The notes below the pieces were generated by a model. That model had not been told where the DNA came from, made no database searches, and saw nothing but the letters and a program-made list of their open reading frames with translations. A program made the translations under genes and the position numbers. 64,000 nt of DNA, from positions 1,116,001-1,180,000 of the forward strand of contig JAIQGG010000002.1 of NCBI GenBank assembly GCA_020072785.1, read 5' to 3'. This DNA comes from Terriglobia bacterium. Its GTDB lineage: Bacteria; Acidobacteriota; Terriglobia; Acidiferrales; UBA7541. The number at the start of each line of letters is the position of its first letter. Position 1 is the stretch's first letter. Of the stretch, positions 61,065 through 64,000 are shown one piece after another.

Positions 61065-61553
61065 TTGAGCGAGCGGCCAGCCTGGTGGAACCGCCAGTAC
61101 ATCGAGCCGTACCGCCTGAGCGACGCGGAGGCCTGGAAGCTCATCGAGAGCCCGCCCTTCTATTGCGTTTTCGCCTGGGTCACGCGGGAGCCTGCGCCGG
61201 TGGCCTGCGCCATGGCCTACGTGGTGCTCGACGGCTGCGTGATGCTCACCTCCACTGCCAACCGCGACAAGGTCAAGGCCATCCTCCGAAATCCCGCCGT
61301 GTGCCTCTGCTTTCACCGCGGTTTGCGCCAAGTGACTCTGCGTGGCCGCGCCGAAGTTTCCTCCGATCCCCAGTTCGTCGCCCGCTGGGTCTCCGCGCAT
61401 CTCGATACCTGGGACCGCCCGCTTACCCCACAGCAGCGCGCCGCCGAAACCCAGCGCTTCCTGAGCCCTGACCGCGTCATGATCGTCGTGCGCGCGGAAA
61501 AGCTGCGCAGCTTCGACGGCGCAGAGATGTTCCGCGCGGAGACAATCGGCTGA
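61065..61553 (+). CDS. Pyridoxamine 5'-phosphate oxidase-like flavoprotein
   Basis: Protein of 162 residues from a TTG at 61065, which has GGAGGG 6 nt upstream. The split-barrel pattern includes YCVFAWVTREPAPVACAMAYVV, CVMLTSTANRDKVKAILRNPAVCL and VTLRGRAEVSSDPQFV. Such proteins bind FMN or F420, or handle haem and other ligands; the substrate is unknown. The TTG was chosen because no in-frame ATG or GTG lies near the domain start. Confidence 0.75.
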   Translation: MSERPAWWNRQYIEPYRLSDAEAWKLIESPPFYCVFAWVTREPAPVACAMAYVVLDGCVMLTSTANRDKVKAILRNPAVCLCFHRGLRQVTLRGRAEVSSDPQFVARWVSAHLDTWDRPLTPQQRAAETQRFLSPDRVMIVVRAEKLRSFDGAEMFRAETIG

Positions 61554-61628
61554 AGAGTTTGTCCGGCGCTTCGCTGCAAAGATGGCTTTGTAGCTCCGCG
61601 CGGAATTTATCCCGTCAGAACGCGCTGC

Positions 61629-62078
61629 TTATCGTTTTATGGCGATGCCCTTGACCTCAAACCGCGCGCCGAACAGCAGCGGGCCGGAGCCGAGGAAGGC
61701 GCGCGCCGGGAAGTCGTGCGTGAAGTACGTGCGGTAGACGGCATTGAACTTGTCGTAGTTGGCCACATCCGGACAGTGCACCTCCACGGCAACCAGGTCG
61801 TCCATGGTCATGTCCGCCTTGGCCAGCGTGTCGCGGATGGTGTCGAGAGCCAGCCGCGCTTCCTGCTCCACTTCGCCGGCCGGGCGGCCGGTCTTCGGGT
61901 CCAGGCCGATGCTCCCGGCCACATACAGGGTGTTGCCCACCAGCACGCCGTTGCTGAACGGCAGCTTGGATTCGGCATTCAGCTTGATATAGCGCCGCTC
62001 CGTCTTCTGCTCCGTGCCCGCCAGCGTTACCAAGCCGCAAACCAGCAATCCCGCGAACAGCCACGTTGCTCTCTTCAT
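61629..62078 (-). CDS. RidA-family protein with N-terminal signal peptide
   Basis: Protein of 149 residues. The first 22 residues (KRATW, then the hydrophobic LFAGLLVCGLVTLAG) form a signal peptide or anchor. The RidA domain follows: VGNTLYVAGSIGLDPKTG, EQEARLALDTIRDTLAKADM, VAVEVHCPDVANYDKFN and DFPARAFLGSG with the conserved Arg, then FEVKGIAI. RidA proteins usually deaminate reactive enamines or imines in the cytosol; an exported form would have another job. GGGAGGCGGGCA precedes the ATG. Confidence 0.85.
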   Translation of the reverse strand: MKRATWLFAGLLVCGLVTLAGTEQKTERRYIKLNAESKLPFSNGVLVGNTLYVAGSIGLDPKTGRPAGEVEQEARLALDTIRDTLAKADMTMDDLVAVEVHCPDVANYDKFNAVYRTYFTHDFPARAFLGSGPLLFGARFEVKGIAIKR

Positions 62079-62332
62079 TGCCCGCCTCCCGTTGCGCTCT
62101 CCCGCGTGGCCGCGATTATAGCCGGGTCCCGAAAACCGGCGTAATGAATTTCTGGGGCAGACCGGGCAATCGTGCACGCACTGTACCGGCGGATCCAGGG
62201 AGCATGGAGAAGTTTGGCCAGACTCCTTGACAGGTCCCGGCTTCCAGTATTGAATCTCCTGCATTCGGCAGAATCGCGGGAGTGCCGCTGGGCCTGTTTC
62301 TGCCGGCAAGTGTCCGGAGCAGGGAGGCTGCC

Positions 62333-63466
62333 ATGAAGCCGAGGCAGAAAGTGTTGGGAGGGCGGGCCAGCGTGAAGGTGGCTGTTGTGCAGACGCCGCC
62401 GGTGTTCCTGGACCTGGACAAGAGCATCGACCGCGCCTGCCAGAAGATCGCCGAGGCCGCCGGCAACGGCGCGGAACTCGTGGCCTTTACGGAAACCTGG
62501 CTGGCCGGGTATCCGTATTGGGGTGAGGGCTGGGAATCGAAGCTGCAGAACTGGATTCCCGTGCGGGTCCGCTTTTACGACAACGCCTTGCTCATTCCGG
62601 GCGAGGATACCGAGCGCCTTTGCCAGGCGGCCGCCCGGGCCAATACCCACGTGGTGATCGGCTGCAACGAGATGGACTCCCGGCCCGGCGTCCACACCAT
62701 TTACAATACCCAGCTGTTTATCGGCCGCTCCGGAAGAATCCTGGGCCGGCACCGCAAAACTATGCCCACGTTCGTCGAGCGCGCGGTGTGGGGCAATGGC
62801 GATGGCAGCGATCTGGTCAGTTACGAAACCGATATCGGCCGGATCGGCGGGCTCATCTGTGGGGAGCATCTGATGCCCCTGATCCGCGCGCGCATGATCG
62901 AGCAGGGAGAGGATTTCCACATTGCTGCGTTCCCGGGCGCGTTTGCCCTGCATAGCGGGCCAAAGCTGGAAGAGGCCGACTCCGAGGGCCGATACTTCTG
63001 GGGGCACACCTTGACGCGCGCACATGCGCTGGAGGCCGGAGCGTTTGTGCTGTCAGCGGCGGGCTACATGACGCGGCGGGACCTCCCGGCGGATTTTCCG
63101 CTGGTGGAAACAGTGAACGTGGACTACGCGCACGGCGGCAGCCAGATTGTGGGGCCCCTCGGCGTTCCGCTGGTTCCACCGACCTCCGGCGACACGATCC
63201 TTTACGCCGAATGCCAAGCGGACATGATCAAGGTCTGGAAGGCCATCATTGACACCGTGGGGCATTATTCCCGGCCGGACATCGTCCGCTTGCAGTACCT
63301 GGGAGGGGAGCAGATGGGCTTGGCGGACCTGGCGGTCCGGGCGGTCGAGAAGACTGCGCCCGGGGAACTGGAGCGAATCGCGGAGAAGCATGAAGTGGCC
63401 CGTGCGCAGATGGATGCGGCCGTGGAGCAACTTGCCAGGAAAACCGGGAGCGGCAGCCCATCGTAA
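62333..63466 (+). CDS. Nitrilase family carbon-nitrogen hydrolase
   Basis: Protein of 377 residues from the ATG at 62333, with GGGAGG 6 nt upstream. The catalytic triad is E54 (AFTETWLAGYPYWG), K142 (GRHRKTMPTFVERAVWGNGDG) and C176 (GGLICGEHLMPL). Length, the PYWG motif and ERAVWG-type loop fit true nitrilases, which hydrolyse nitriles to acid and ammonia, more than general amidases. CGEH replaces the CWEN common in characterised nitrilases. The substrate is unknown; an aliphatic or arylaceto-nitrile is possible. Confidence 0.88.
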   Translation: MKPRQKVLGGRASVKVAVVQTPPVFLDLDKSIDRACQKIAEAAGNGAELVAFTETWLAGYPYWGEGWESKLQNWIPVRVRFYDNALLIPGEDTERLCQAAARANTHVVIGCNEMDSRPGVHTIYNTQLFIGRSGRILGRHRKTMPTFVERAVWGNGDGSDLVSYETDIGRIGGLICGEHLMPLIRARMIEQGEDFHIAAFPGAFALHSGPKLEEADSEGRYFWGHTLTRAHALEAGAFVLSAAGYMTRRDLPADFPLVETVNVDYAHGGSQIVGPLGVPLVPPTSGDTILYAECQADMIKVWKAIIDTVGHYSRPDIVRLQYLGGEQMGLADLAVRAVEKTAPGELERIAEKHEVARAQMDAAVEQLARKTGSGSPS

Positions 63467-63709
63467 GAATCATCCACGAATAGCCCGCAGTATCGTTTTC
63501 CGGCGGATCGGCGGAATAATAGATTCGCGGCGTTGCCCGCGGATCGTCATTCGTATGCGGAACGCCTTCCTGGCTGAGGGGGTTCCGCTGGAGATCCCCC
63601 GGGGCGCGGGAGATGCTTCCCCGTCTGGAGCGGCTGATCCGCTTCGCGCGCGGCTGCGGGATGCCTATCGCCCGCCGTTCGGCGGCCAGAATATGGCTCC
63701 GCTCCGTAT

Positions 63710-64000
63710 TCAGCTTCCGCAGTTTGTCAGCGGCGCAGCGGGCAACAAATCTGGGCCCACTACAAAAGGAATAACAGTGATATTCCGTCCAAAGTCTTCT
63801 GGTTTTAGACAGCGTAACTCCGGGAAATGCCTCGGCAGTTCCTTGCCGACAGTGTCTCCCCAACCAGCTTGAAAGACCCAAACTCGATCCCCGGGTTTTA
63901 AGCCGTAGGTATGTGCCATTTGTTCGAACTGCGGCGAGAAATTCCCGCTTATCAGCTTCCATATATGGAGGGAGACGATGGAATACCCGTTACAACTAAA
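63710..64000 (-). CDS. C-terminal part of an unknown protein entering from the right edge
   Basis: The frame is open from the last base of the window to a TGA at 63710, 96 residues. It includes ISGNFSPQFEQMAHTYGLKPGDRVWVF, QAGWGDTVGKELP and FGRNITVIPFVVG. Composition is lower in GC than the neighbours. An ATG at 63919 would give 69 residues alone, but the open frame upstream argues for a longer gene. The text resembles the soluble tail of membrane glycosyltransferases as I recall them, which is a weak impression only. From 63467 to 63709 I see nothing certain. Confidence 0.45.
   Translation of the reverse strand, partial: FSCNGYSIVSLHIWKLISGNFSPQFEQMAHTYGLKPGDRVWVFQAGWGDTVGKELPRHFPELRCLKPEDFGRNITVIPFVVGPDLLPAAPLTNCGS

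Noticed and set aside
63246-63962. A 238-residue minus frame across the end of the nitrilase gene
   Set aside because: It overlaps well-supported nitrilase coding sequence and has low-complexity Arg/Pro/Ser content. The alternative minus frame ending at 63710 is more protein-like.

Overview
The window is a high-GC, densely packed bacterial chromosome segment with many 1-4 nt gene overlaps (ATGA, GTGA, TGATG). I infer a member of the Acidobacteriota or a close relative. The hints are the HemX/HemA/C/D/B/L and divergent HemE/N/G layout, DUF4388 and PilZ proteins beside chemosensory genes, an RskA-type anti-sigma domain and palindromic repeats of the CATCCCGAGCG type. There is no rRNA or tRNA gene to confirm this, and no flagellar gene.

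Layout. 1-6.2 kb: a plus-strand operon for a CoA-activated aromatic acid (benzoate/2-aminobenzoate-type CoA ligase, two crotonases, a BadH-like SDR, an acyl-CoA dehydrogenase and a second SDR), cut by the left edge. 6.4-10.9 kb: a terminator, a redoxin, a VWA/AAA+ (MoxR-type) pair and a TPR protein on minus, with a divergent hotdog thioesterase. 10.9-21.8 kb: an almost complete haem pathway in two divergent operons (hemE-hemN-hemG plus an RskA-like gene on minus; hemX-hemA-hemC-hemD-hemB-hemL on plus). Ferrochelatase is not in the window. 21.8-27.1 kb: a DUF421 membrane protein, a hybrid PAS/GAF histidine kinase, and an amidase with a Tat-signal partner.

27.4-33.0 kb: a restriction-modification island, with a beta-class Mod methyltransferase and a helicase-nuclease Res. 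Codon use differs from the surroundings. The centre of mod looks recombined, and short palindromic repeats sit inside mod and between mod and res.

33.6-59.5 kb: a signalling block of about 26 kb. A minus-strand operon (46.5 to 33.6 kb) has the gene order of the Pil-Chp twitching chemosensory system (response regulator, CheW, MCP, CheR, CheA-REC, CheB, CheW, CheW). Extra modules are a PilZ-like protein, an unknown 506-residue protein, a HisKA-only protein, a pseudo-receiver-DUF4388 protein and a receiver-coiled-coil protein. Next comes a minus-strand kinase / receiver / NtrC-type regulator operon (51.0 to 46.8 kb). Then follows a second, plus-strand chemosensory operon (TonB-C protein, MCP, CheW, CheR, CheA, CheB, CheY, CheX). 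The two intergenic regions flanking the NtrC-type operon carry clustered CGTCTCA/TGAGACG sites and GG-N10-GC (sigma-54 type) promoters facing both chemosensory operons. This suggests that one enhancer-binding regulator controls both; it is the most interesting system in the window.

59.5-64 kb: two PilZ proteins, a PNPOx-like flavoprotein, an exported RidA-like protein, a nitrilase, and the C-terminal part of an unknown gene entering from the right edge.
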